A stretch of DNA of 64,000 bases from Lewinella sp. IMCC34191 (GTDB lineage Bacteria; Bacteroidota; Bacteroidia; Chitinophagales; Saprospiraceae). The notes under the pieces were generated by a model. It did not search any database, was not told where the DNA came from, and saw only the letters and a program-made list of their open reading frames with translations. The position numbers were made by a program, and so were the translations under genes. Every line of letters starts with the position of its first letter. The stretch's first letter is position 1. Shown here in pieces: positions 1 through 8,977 of this stretch. The stretch lies in the NCBI RefSeq assembly GCF_003390935.1, contig NZ_QNQZ01000014.1:33184-97183 (forward strand), in the 5' to 3' direction.

Positions 1-1222
1 TATGCCCGTCAGCAAAATGAGTAGCACAAAAGGCACAACGTGATCATCCCCGGAGCTGGAGCTCCGGGACCCTGACCGGGGGGAGGAGCTCCAGCTCCGC
101 CAATATTCCCGTCAGCAAGACGAATAGGACAAAAGGGCCTACGTCATCATCCCCGGAGCTGGAGCTCCGGGACCCTGGCAGGGTGGAGGAGCTCCAGCTC
201 CGCCGGTATGCCCGTCAGCAAGACGAATAGGACAAAAGGGCCTACGTCATCATCCCCGGAGCTGGAGCTCCGGGACCCTGGTCAGGGTGGAGGAGCTCCA
301 GCTCCGCCGGTATGCCCGTCAGCAAAACGGATAGGACAAAAGGGCCTGCGTGATCTTACCCGGAGCTGGAGCTCCGTGACCCTGGCAGGGGTGGAGGAGC
401 TCCAGCTCCTCCAATATTCCCGTCAGCAAAATGAGTAGCACAAAAGGCACGACGTGATCATCCCCGGAGCTGGAGCTCCGGGACCCTGGCAGGGGGGAGA
501 AGCTCCAGCTCCGCCGGTATGCCCGTCAGCAAAATGAGTAGCACAAACGGCACAACGTGATCATTCCCGGAGCTGGAGCTCCGGGACCCTGGCAGGGGGG
601 AGGAGCTCCAGCTCCGCCGGTATGCCCGTCAGCAAAACGCATAGGACAAAAGGGCCTAGGTGAACTTGCCCGGAGCTGGAGCTCCGGGACCCCTATTAGG
701 GGGGGGAGGAGTTCCAGTTCCGCCAATATGGCCGTCAGCAAAACGGATAGGACAAAAGGACCTACGTGAACTTACCCGGAGCTGGAGCTCCGGGACCCTG
801 GTCAGGGGGGGAGAAGCTCCAGCTCCGCCGGTATGCCCGTCAGCAAAATGAGTAGCACAAACGGCACAACGTGATCATTCCCGGAGCTGGAGCTCCGGGA
901 CCCTGGTCAGGGTGGAGGAGCTCCAGCTCCGCCGGTATGCCCGTCAGCAAAACGCATAGGACAAAAGGGCCTAGGTGAACTTGCCCGGAGCTGGAGCTCC
1001 GGGACCCCTATTAGGGGGGGGGAGGAGTTCCAGTTCCGCCAATATGGCCGTCAGCAAAACGGATAGGACAAAAGGACCTACGTGAACTTACCCGGAGCTG
1101 GAGCTCCGGGACCCTGGTCAGGGGGGGAGGAGCTCCGGCTCCGCCGGTCGATCCGTCAGCAGGACGAATAGCGTGCCAAGGGCCCGTATGGTACTTCCCG
1201 GAGCTGGAGCTCCGGGACCCGC
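1..1222. repeat. Tandem array A: 12 hairpin-forming units of about 104 bp
   Basis: The element CGGAGCTGGAGCTCC recurs at about 51, 154, 257, 361, 465, 568, 671, 777, 882, 986, 1093 and 1199, giving periods of 103-107 bp; the array begins before the window. In each unit this 15-mer is followed about 20 nt later by its reverse complement (GGAGCTCCAGCTCCG), so a unit can form a 15-bp stem. The loop holds a second small hairpin (CCCTG..CAGGG). The rest of the unit is a conserved spacer containing GCCCGTCAGCAAAA and ATAGGACAAAAGG. Positions 568-881 and 882-1198 are near-identical three-unit blocks, a higher-order duplication. Short open frames inside the array are by-products of the repeat. The last half-unit ends at the stop codon of the CBS gene and could act as its terminator. 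Confidence 0.93.
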
Positions 1223-1223
1223 A

Positions 1224-1649
1224 CTAACACAGCACCTCCCGGTACAGGATCGGCTCCTTATACTCCCGTTTCAGGGTATACCGGATGATGTCAAAGGCGG
1301 TGACCACGCCCTTCAGCGTACCTTCCAGGTTGACGACGGGGATGGTCTTGAAGCGCCGATCCATGAACAGCTCCGCCGCGGTGCCTACTTTGTCTTTTGG
1401 GGCCAACTTGATGATGCGGGTATTCATCACCTCGCTGACGAGCCGCGATTCGCTATCGAGGTTTTCCCGGCAGTCGCGCCACATATCGTAGGAGGTGATC
1501 AGGCCCAACAGCCGATAATCCTTGTCTACGACCGGCAACTGTTGAAGTTGTTCTTGCAGCATGATCTGCGCAATTTCACCGACGGACTGAAAAGGGTAGG
1601 CGGTGGCGATGTCCGTCGTCATAATCGTCCGCACTTCTTCATTCATCAT
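1224..1649 (-). CDS. CBS-domain pair protein
   Basis: A 141-residue protein made of two tandem CBS motifs (about residues 8-65 and 72-130). Features seen are VRTIMTTDIATAYPFQ at the start of the first motif, LPVVDKDYRLLGLITSYDM, and VSEVMNTRIIKLAPKD followed by IPVVNLEGTLKGVVTAFDI in the second. CBS pairs bind adenosine nucleotides and usually act as sensor or regulatory modules; this one has no fused catalytic domain. Two ATG codons stand in tandem at the start (1649 and 1646). The stop codon touches the last palindrome of array A. The gene is divergent from the MtfA-like gene with about 155 bp between the starts. The specific partner is unknown. Confidence 0.85.
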   Translation of the reverse strand: MMNEEVRTIMTTDIATAYPFQSVGEIAQIMLQEQLQQLPVVDKDYRLLGLITSYDMWRDCRENLDSESRLVSEVMNTRIIKLAPKDKVGTAAELFMDRRFKTIPVVNLEGTLKGVVTAFDIIRYTLKREYKEPILYREVLC

Positions 1650-1804
1650 AAGAATGGTATTTGCGGTTTTCTGGGCTTATTCCACTAAATATACGGGAAT
1701 TTAGCCGCATTTTCAGCACCGTTTCCCGGCAACATTTTGCCCTAACTTTCCGTAAGATTAACAGGGCACCCCGCACCCCGAAACTAAAAACCCGCCCCCA
1801 CCCC

Positions 1805-2644
1805 ATGGATCCCGTCCGCGCCATCTACCTAGCCACCCTCTGCCTCATGCTGCTGGGCGCTATCCTGACTTGGCAGACCGGTGACGTCCAATCCGAACTG
1901 CTCCTGCTACCGGCGCTGGCCGCGGCGGGTGCCTATACGCTGGCTCCCCAGCTGCGGTGGTGGTACTGGAAAAAGCATCCCCCCGATCTGTCGACGGAAC
2001 TGGCGCCCCTTCTCGAACGCTTTCCCCTTTACCGCGCGCTGGATCTCGACGGGAAGCGGGACTTTCGTCGGCGTACCTTCCTGATCCGCGAAGCCACGGA
2101 GTTTACGGGCATGGCCATCGAAACGATCCCCGCGGATGTCCGCCTTATGGTAGCCGCCTCCGCCGCTACCGTTACCTACTACCGGGAGGAATTTCTGGTG
2201 CCCGGCTTCGAGAATGTAATCTTCTATCCCCACCAGTTTCCCACCCCGGAGCACGATGTCCTGCACGCCTCCGAGATGTACGCTAAGGATGGTGTGATCA
2301 TCTGGACGTTGAAATACCTCATCCGCTCGGTCGTCGAGCCGGACAAATACCTCCAGCTCGGCATTTACGAGTATACCCGGGCGCTGTTCTCCACCGATGC
2401 GGAAGCCCGCCGCCGGGCCCAAACGCACACCCTGACCCTCGAGGAGATCTACCGCCTGACCGATTTCAGCCCCGAAGCCCTCCGGAAGTTCATCGGACTG
2501 GAAGACCTGGACGTAACCGCCCTCACCCTGACCGTCTTCCATACGCATGCCCCCCGGTTCGCCGGCCTGTATCCGGACAAATTCCAGGGGATCCTGCAGG
2601 CTTTCCCCCTGCGTTTACCGCAATCACCGGCCACTCCGGCCTAG
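1805..2644 (+). CDS. MtfA-like (DgsA anti-repressor family) membrane protein with degenerate zinc motif
   Basis: A 279-residue protein. Two hydrophobic N-terminal segments (about residues 6-22 and 30-45) are followed by a soluble domain resembling the MtfA/zinc-dependent peptidase family: FPLYRALDLDGKRDFRRR, an IPADVRLMVAAS stretch, and NVIFYPHQF matching the family's 'vlvYPdeF'. Where the family carries its HEFAH zinc site this protein reads IYEYTRALF, so both metal-binding histidines are missing. It is therefore probably non-catalytic, or a distant relative. I chose the ATG at 1805 over an upstream in-frame start because it leads directly into the first membrane segment. The MoxR gene follows 28 bp downstream, suggesting an operon. 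Family assignment is moderately secure; function is unknown. Confidence 0.62.
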   Translation: MDPVRAIYLATLCLMLLGAILTWQTGDVQSELLLLPALAAAGAYTLAPQLRWWYWKKHPPDLSTELAPLLERFPLYRALDLDGKRDFRRRTFLIREATEFTGMAIETIPADVRLMVAASAATVTYYREEFLVPGFENVIFYPHQFPTPEHDVLHASEMYAKDGVIIWTLKYLIRSVVEPDKYLQLGIYEYTRALFSTDAEARRRAQTHTLTLEEIYRLTDFSPEALRKFIGLEDLDVTALTLTVFHTHAPRFAGLYPDKFQGILQAFPLRLPQSPATPA

Positions 2645-2672
2645 TTGCCGCCCACCGTTACCTTTGCCATCA

Positions 2673-3737
<1,065 letters not shown>

Positions 3738-3738
3738 G

Positions 3739-5118
3739 TTATTCCAATCGATACAGGCCGCTGGCGTGGGGGGCCAGGGTGCGGCTAAAGCTTCCGTTAG
3801 CCGATCCCAACTCCTCTCCTGTCCACATATCCGTTACGCTTACCTCCCCCTCCAGGCCGAGTTCGGCGAAATCCACCGTAAGCTCGCGACTGAGGGAATC
3901 TTCGCGATTGAATAAGGCCAGATAGGTCCAGTCTTCACTCCGGTTGTGGGAGGCGATTTTTACCTGCGCTCCGTCGCTAAATATGAGTTGTACATCTTCG
4001 CTTTCGCGGTGCATGCGCAGTACCTCTTTATTGGTGAGCAGAGATTGAGTGAAGCCGTCGTTGCTGGGCAGGTCGCCCCCGAACATGAGGGGGGATTTGA
4101 AGATGGTGAACAAGGTGATCAGGGTGTACTGCTCGTCCGGGGTGAGGGCGGCCATGCGGTCGTCGCCCCGCTCCCCGCGAATGGACAGCCGGCCGAGCGG
4201 GATCATATCGCAATCCGGCCAGGTACCGCCGCCGATGTAGGGGTACCAGTCCTGGCTGACGTCGAAGAGGTGGTCGATGTGGTCCCAGCTGTCCCACACG
4301 TCGTTGACCATCCGCCACATATTGGCGTGGCGATCGACGTGCTCCGCGAATTCCACCGGGGTGGGGCCCGGTGAGGTGCTCAGCACAATCTCCCGGCCGG
4401 TGAGATCGATGGCCTTGCGGATCATTTCGATCTCGTCCTTATGGTAGATGGGTGCGGAGAGGTCGTCGATCTTGATGAAGTCGACGCCCCACTCGGCGTA
4501 TAGTTCGAAAATAGAGTTGTAGTATTCCTGCGCGCCCGGCCGGCCGGCTACGATGGTGTAGTTATCCCGTAGCCAGCGGCACTGGTTTTCGGTCGTGTAT
4601 ACCTGGTCGGCCGTGACTCCATCCGCTCCCTTGATGGGTAGTTTTCGCTCGACGGCCTCGGTGGGGATGCCCCGCATGATGTGGATGCCGAATTTGAGTC
4701 CCTTGCCATGGATATAATCGGCCAGGGGCTTGAAACCCTGCCCGCCGGCGGCGGAGGGGAAGCGATTCGTGGCAGGTAGGTAGCGACCGTATTCGTCCAG
4801 CACGTAGATCGGGTTGTCCTGGTTATACCCGTGCGACTTCGTGTTTTCCACGAACCAGCGGATATCGACCACCACGTATTCCCAGCCGTATTCCATTAGG
4901 TTTTCTGCCATGTAATCCGCGTTGGCCTTCACTTCGTCTTCGCGGACGGTGGGGCCGTAGGAATCCCAGCTGTTCCAGCCCATGGGCGGGGTAGTGGCCC
5001 AGGAGGCAAATTCGGGCCCGGAGAGCGATGGCGTCGGGCTATCGGCGGTCTCCGGTTCGGAACTTTTGCAGCCGGTCAGTAGGATGAATAAGCAGAGGAA
5101 CGGGACTAATCTGTGCAT
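3739..5118 (-). CDS. GH27-like alpha-galactosidase, lipoprotein
   Basis: A 459-residue exported glycosidase. The N-terminus is a lipoprotein signal with lipobox LLTGC (Cys about 17). The catalytic domain opens with TTPPMGWNSWDSYG, the GH27 signature, and has VDFIKIDDL (about residue 215), whose first Asp corresponds to the GH27 nucleophile, and WRMVNDVWDSW (about residue 275), which would supply the acid/base Asp. A C-terminal beta domain ends with APHASGLYRLE. Expected role: release of terminal alpha-galactose from galacto-oligosaccharides or galactomannan at the cell surface. It is a single-gene unit converging with MoxR, with a palindromic candidate operator 63-83 bp upstream of the ATG. 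The coding sequence contains one copy of the dispersed GAGCGCAGGTAAA motif (3961-3978). Confidence 0.9.
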   Translation of the reverse strand: MHRLVPFLCLFILLTGCKSSEPETADSPTPSLSGPEFASWATTPPMGWNSWDSYGPTVREDEVKANADYMAENLMEYGWEYVVVDIRWFVENTKSHGYNQDNPIYVLDEYGRYLPATNRFPSAAGGQGFKPLADYIHGKGLKFGIHIMRGIPTEAVERKLPIKGADGVTADQVYTTENQCRWLRDNYTIVAGRPGAQEYYNSIFELYAEWGVDFIKIDDLSAPIYHKDEIEMIRKAIDLTGREIVLSTSPGPTPVEFAEHVDRHANMWRMVNDVWDSWDHIDHLFDVSQDWYPYIGGGTWPDCDMIPLGRLSIRGERGDDRMAALTPDEQYTLITLFTIFKSPLMFGGDLPSNDGFTQSLLTNKEVLRMHRESEDVQLIFSDGAQVKIASHNRSEDWTYLALFNREDSLSRELTVDFAELGLEGEVSVTDMWTGEELGSANGSFSRTLAPHASGLYRLE

Positions 5119-5180
5119 AGTGGATGATCATGATCGAAGGCGGCTATGATATTACAGCCGGGCGGATCAAAATAAACCAA

Positions 5181-5201
5181 TAATTGTCATTCTCACAATT
5201 A
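5181..5201 (-). promoter_or_regulatory. Palindromic candidate operator upstream of the alpha-galactosidase
   Basis: Perfect 7-bp arms TAATTGT and ACAATTA are separated by 7 nt. The site lies 63-83 bp upstream of the galactosidase start at 5118 and just after the end of the PhoD-DUF1499 gene. On the minus strand the core AATTGTGAG..ACAATT resembles lac-type operators. A TTTG that could serve as a -33 element lies immediately downstream at 5168-5171, although no good -7 element is found at the right spacing. No LacI-type regulator is encoded in this window. Confidence 0.5.
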
Positions 5202-5231
5202 ATCTCAGATTGAGACCTCCCACAGAAGATG

Positions 5232-6686
5232 CTATTCCGCTTGGTAGGCGTCCACCACTTTCTTCATGCGGCGGCTGTTGACGCCCAGATCGCTGTGGCC
5301 TACCCGGCTGGCGCTGCGGTAGTGAATCACCTGCTGCTCCTCATCGATGAGAAATTCGACGTCGTCGATGTAGGGAATGGGCCAGGTCTTGAAGGTGTAG
5401 TGCAGGTAGTTGTCTTCCTCCTTCTGCAGTTCCGTGCGGGACATAGCGCCGACGACCCGCTTCAACTTTTCCTTTGCTTCCGCCGCGCTGCCGGTGAAGG
5501 GGATCGGCTCGCGCTTCTTCTTTTCCTGGATACTCTGGGTGCTCACGCAGTTGGGTGAATCGGGACAGGGTTTGAGTTGGCGTTGCATGCTATCGTTTGG
5601 ATGGACAAGCCCATCCAGGCGGGCATTGTTCGTCGTACCGCCGGGCAGGGACAGGCTCGCCAGCCGTTCGTTATCGGCGACCGAGCGTACTTCGGCCAGC
5701 AATTCAAGGCCTTGCGGGGTATTCTTATAGTGCAACAGGCCGAAGTTTTTCACCCCTACCAGATCGCTGATTCGTTTACCGTTGACTTCGTCGGCACTCT
5801 CGTAGCTATGGGTTAGCCCGCTGGAGGTAACCTCATAAATTGGATAGCCGTCAACGGTGTCTACCATAATCTCCGCCAGGTGGCGGTCACCGCTGAGCAG
5901 GATGGGCAGGGCGGGTCGGACTTCGGCTAACAGAGCGAGCAAGCGTTCCCGTGATTTTGGGAAGAGGGCCCATTTTTCGAAGCCGTGGTCGGTCGGCAGC
6001 ACCTGGATGCTGCTGGCGATGATGTGAGCGTCCGCCTCGCTGTTTCGTAGCTCATCGTCCAGCCACGCCCACTGGGCCTCGCCCAGAATGTCGCCGTCTT
6101 CGTTCGGCCCGTAGCGGTGGCCTCGCTCCACCGGAGGCGCTACGTCATCCCGAAAGTATCGGGTGTCCATTAGGATGACGCGTACGTTGTCGATCAGGTA
6201 GGACTGGTAGACGCCTTCCCGCTGCCGTACTTCCGCGCTGGCGGGAACCTCCAGGAAATCGAGCATGAGCTCCTTCGCTACTTCCTTGAAGGGCCAATCG
6301 CGGCCGGCATCGTTGCTGCCGTAGTCGTGATCGTCCCACGTTCCGTAGATCGTCGGCACCTGCTCGGTAAAGGCGCGGTATTCCGGTGCGGATTCCAGTT
6401 CGGCGTAGTCGGCAGCCATCCGGTCGCGATCGTCCGTGTCGGCGTAAATGTTGTCGCCCAGCCACAGCCAGGCGGCCAGGTCGTTGGCGGCGATCGTTTC
6501 CCAGAAGGCTTGGCTTTGATCCTGCCGGTTACAGCTTCCAAAGGCGATGGTGAGTACCGAGTCGGCTACGATCATCGGTCCGACCTCCACCAGATCCGGA
6601 TTGTGGGATTTGGAGGCTTTCCCGACCAGGTAAGCCAGGAAGACCACGAGGGTGAGGAATACGACTATGCTTACTTTTTTAAGCAT
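5232..6686 (-). CDS. PhoD-like phosphatase fused to a DUF1499 domain
   Basis: A 484-residue protein anchored by one N-terminal membrane segment (about residues 3-22). The first domain is PhoD-type metallophosphatase: AFGSCN (48-53), WLGDNIYAD (about 75-83), TWDDHDYG (116-123) and LLSGDRH (about 265) supply the metal-binding residues. From about residue 383 to the end the sequence is a DUF1499 domain, recognised by CPDSPNCVSTQ and PYIDDVEFLIDEE and ending SRRMKKVVDAYQ. DUF1499 is normally a stand-alone protein, so the fusion is unusual. The ATG at 6686 is chosen because it precedes the membrane segment and overlaps the stop codon of the upstream gene by 8 nt, suggesting translational coupling. 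The domain calls are secure; the substrate is unknown. Confidence 0.88.
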   Translation of the reverse strand: MLKKVSIVVFLTLVVFLAYLVGKASKSHNPDLVEVGPMIVADSVLTIAFGSCNRQDQSQAFWETIAANDLAAWLWLGDNIYADTDDRDRMAADYAELESAPEYRAFTEQVPTIYGTWDDHDYGSNDAGRDWPFKEVAKELMLDFLEVPASAEVRQREGVYQSYLIDNVRVILMDTRYFRDDVAPPVERGHRYGPNEDGDILGEAQWAWLDDELRNSEADAHIIASSIQVLPTDHGFEKWALFPKSRERLLALLAEVRPALPILLSGDRHLAEIMVDTVDGYPIYEVTSSGLTHSYESADEVNGKRISDLVGVKNFGLLHYKNTPQGLELLAEVRSVADNERLASLSLPGGTTNNARLDGLVHPNDSMQRQLKPCPDSPNCVSTQSIQEKKKREPIPFTGSAAEAKEKLKRVVGAMSRTELQKEEDNYLHYTFKTWPIPYIDDVEFLIDEEQQVIHYRSASRVGHSDLGVNSRRMKKVVDAYQAE

Positions 6687-7446
6687 ACCGCCGACGGACC
6701 AGATCGATAAATTCGCGGGCGGTTTCCTCACGTTCCTCCGCCGACCAGCGGTGTTGTTGGGCTAGATCGACCAGCATGGGTTTGGCGTTGGCCATGCTGC
6801 CTTTCAGGTTGAGGGATTTGAGCGCGTCGTTCAACTCGTCGTTGTTGTTGAAGAGTTTCTTGGCAAAGAGCACGCGATTGTTGATGCTCAGGGCGCGGGT
6901 CAGGTCGGCTACGCGCTGGCGGCCAAGGCGGTTACCGAGTCCGTTATCGTTGTCGGGTTCGTGAAACAGGGCTTCCACATCCGGGCCGCTGTTGGTCGAC
7001 GGTGCCGGCTTCGGAGGGTTGGGCGCCGGGCGGTCATCGTACGTCGGATCGATTTTGGCGGTGTGTTCGGCCATGGCGGGCGCCGGGGGTGGGGGCACCG
7101 GGGCATCGGGCAGCTCAGGTGGGGCGGCGGGGGCGGCGGGTTCCGGCCGGGTGGCGGGAATTTCGGGTTGTCGCGGTTCCGGGGTGGGTGGCGGCGGCGG
7201 CGGCGTTGGCTTTTGGGGTTCCGGCATCGGAATGGGGGTCTCCCTTTTGGGCGGCGGGGGGGCGTTCCGAACCTCCTGCTTGTTCTCGGTCCCCACTTCC
7301 AGGTAGATGGTATACAGGTCGCGCAGGTAGCCCAACATCAGGTCTCGTTCAAGGGCGGAGGGGGCATCATCTTCATCATCCAGCTGCAGGCTGCGGTGCA
7401 GGGCGGTGATGCGGTTGAGTAGTTTATCTGCTTTGGTCTGGGCCAT
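6679..7446 (-). CDS. Proline-rich conserved hypothetical protein
   Basis: A 255-residue protein of three parts: an N-terminal helical region (about 1-60), a long linker very rich in proline (about 62-165), and a C-terminal helical domain with ADLTRALSINNRVLFAKKLF and NNNDELNDALKSLN. A similar C-terminal domain recurs in uncharacterised proteins of Bacteroidota as I remember them. It has no signal peptide, so it is probably cytoplasmic. It is the first gene of a two-gene operon with the PhoD-DUF1499 fusion (8-nt overlap) and is divergent from thymidine kinase, with 48 bp between the start codons. No function can be assigned. Confidence 0.82.
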   Translation of the reverse strand: MAQTKADKLLNRITALHRSLQLDDEDDAPSALERDLMLGYLRDLYTIYLEVGTENKQEVRNAPPPPKRETPIPMPEPQKPTPPPPPPTPEPRQPEIPATRPEPAAPAAPPELPDAPVPPPPAPAMAEHTAKIDPTYDDRPAPNPPKPAPSTNSGPDVEALFHEPDNDNGLGNRLGRQRVADLTRALSINNRVLFAKKLFNNNDELNDALKSLNLKGSMANAKPMLVDLAQQHRWSAEEREETAREFIDLVRRRYA

Positions 7447-7494
7447 GGCTGCTCAAATTTTAATACCTTCGGCCGCCTAAAATACGGTGGCGGC

Positions 7495-8085
7495 ATGTTT
7501 TTAGAACCTCACTTCAGCGGTCAACGCAGCGGATGGCTGGAAGTTATCTGTGGTTCCATGTTTTCGGGTAAGACCGAAGAACTCATCCGGCGCCTAAAGC
7601 GGGCGGGGATTGCCGGTCAGCACGTGGCCGTCTTCAAGCCTGCCGTCGATACCCGTTACCACGAGGAAAGCGTAGTGAGCCACGACAGCAATTCCTTCCA
7701 GGCCACCCCGATCGCCCGCTCCGCTCAATTGCTTGACATCCCCGCCGACGTATCCGTGATCGGTCTGGACGAGGCCCAATTCTTCGATGCGGACATCGTC
7801 AAGCACACCCAGGACCTGGCCCACCAGGGCAAGCGCATCATCATCGCCGGACTGGATATGGATTTCCGGGGGAAGCCCTTCGGGCCGATGAGCGATCTGC
7901 TGGCCGTGGCGGAATACATCACGAAAGTGCATGCGATCTGCTCCCACTGCGGGAATCTGGCTACCCATTCGTACCGGCTTACGCCTAATCAGGATACCGT
8001 TGTGTTGGGGGAGAAGGAGTCGTACGAGGCGCGGTGCCGGAAGTGTTTTCGGATGGGGAATATTTTGGATTTGCGGGCTAAGTAG
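7495..8085 (+). CDS. tdk: Thymidine kinase
   Basis: A 196-residue type II thymidine kinase, which phosphorylates thymidine to dTMP in nucleotide salvage. The P-loop GSMFSGKT is at residues 20-27 and is followed by EELIRRLKRA. The Walker B/lasso region reads VIGLDEAQFFD. The structural zinc site is formed by CSHCG and a C-terminal CRKCF pair. The length is normal for the family. A TACCTTCG sequence at 7464-7471 could be a Bacteroidota -7 element, about 24 bp upstream of the ATG, but lacks a matching -33 TTTG. The gene runs into repeat family D. Confidence 0.95.
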   Translation: MFLEPHFSGQRSGWLEVICGSMFSGKTEELIRRLKRAGIAGQHVAVFKPAVDTRYHEESVVSHDSNSFQATPIARSAQLLDIPADVSVIGLDEAQFFDADIVKHTQDLAHQGKRIIIAGLDMDFRGKPFGPMSDLLAVAEYITKVHAICSHCGNLATHSYRLTPNQDTVVLGEKESYEARCRKCFRMGNILDLRAK

Positions 8086-8092
8086 GGTTTGT

Positions 8093-8905
8093 TTTGGCTC
8101 GCCTGCGGCTCGGTTTTTTTAACACCGATTTTGCGGATCGCTGCGCTCGGGCACGGATTTTGCCCGAAATTCATGGGGTTATAGCGATTATTGAATGCGC
8201 TGCGCGCATTGCCCGCAGGACGCTTTCACACACTGCGTTATTCTGCGGCTCTGCGATTTAATTTATTTGGTATACGTTGACTTTGATTCTTGCTGCTCGA
8301 AATTTCATTGGCTCGCCTGCGGCTCGGGTTTTTTAAACACTGATTTCGCGGATCGCTGCGCTAGGGCACGGATTAGACACGGATTTTGCCCGCATTGCTT
8401 GGGATCACACGGATTATTGAAGGCGCTGCGCGCCTTGTTCGCGCACGTTGCGAAACTCGGGGTTTCTTGGCGGTTTTGCGGTTGGCTTTTGACGTCTCGC
8501 AGCGGTGAGTTTGCTTATTTCTTGCTTTTTACTCGCCTGCGGCTCGGAGTTTTTAAACACTGATTTCGCGGATCGCTGCGCTAGGGCACGGATTGATCAC
8601 GGATTTTGCCCGCATAACTCCGGATTACACGGATTATTGAAGGCGCTGCGCGCATTGCCCGCAGGACGCTTTCACACACTGCGTTATTCCGCGGCTCTGC
8701 GATTTAATTTATTCGGTATACGTCGACTTTCATTCTTGCTGCTCGAAATTACTTTGGCTCGCCTGCGGCTCGGGTTTTTTAAACACTGATTTCGCAGATC
8801 GCTGCGCTAGGGCACGGATTAGACACGGATTTTGCCCGCATTGCTTGGGATCACACGGATTATTGAAGGCGCTGCGCGCCTTGTCCCTTCGGGGGGGGAC
8901 GAGCT
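8093..8905. repeat. Dispersed repeat family D, four copies (tdk-SDR intergenic region)
   Basis: Four diverged copies of about 215-225 bp start with GCTCGCCTGCGGCTCGG plus a T-run at about 8097, 8311, 8531 and 8757. Each continues with AACACTGATTTCGCGGATCGC, GGGCACGGATT and a small hairpin. The hairpin reads AAGGCGC-TGC-GCGCCTT in some copies and AATGCGC-TGC-GCGCATT in others, so the stem is kept by paired changes. Copies two and four are truncated after the hairpin or changed downstream. No credible coding potential was seen; the apparent small ORFs are repeats of each other. Further copies lie at 10940-11320 and, more degraded, at 45778-46090. Confidence 0.88.
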
Positions 8906-8915
8906 AAATGAAAGA

Positions 8916-8938
8916 CGCCGCCCCCGGTGGGGACGGCG
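8916..8938 (-). terminator. Rho-independent terminator of the SDR gene
   Basis: On the minus strand CGCCGTCCCC and GGGGGCGGCG form a 10-bp stem (one G-U pair) with a 3-nt loop, followed by the T-rich TCTTTCATTT. It begins 40 nt downstream of the SDR stop codon. Confidence 0.75.
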
Positions 8939-8977
8939 CTAACTTGGCTTCAGCCGAATAATAAATGTGCCTGCCGG

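Noticed and set aside
208..851. Short ORFs rich in GAPAPP in both directions
   Set aside because: They are translations of array A; they change frame between units and contain no domain features.
1..1222. CRISPR array
   Set aside because: Units are about 104 bp with conserved spacers as well as repeats, and no cas genes are near; this is a tandem repeat.
1661..1804. Upstream extension of the MtfA-like gene
   Set aside because: It lacks a hydrophobic or domain pattern, and the ATG at 1805 begins the first membrane segment.
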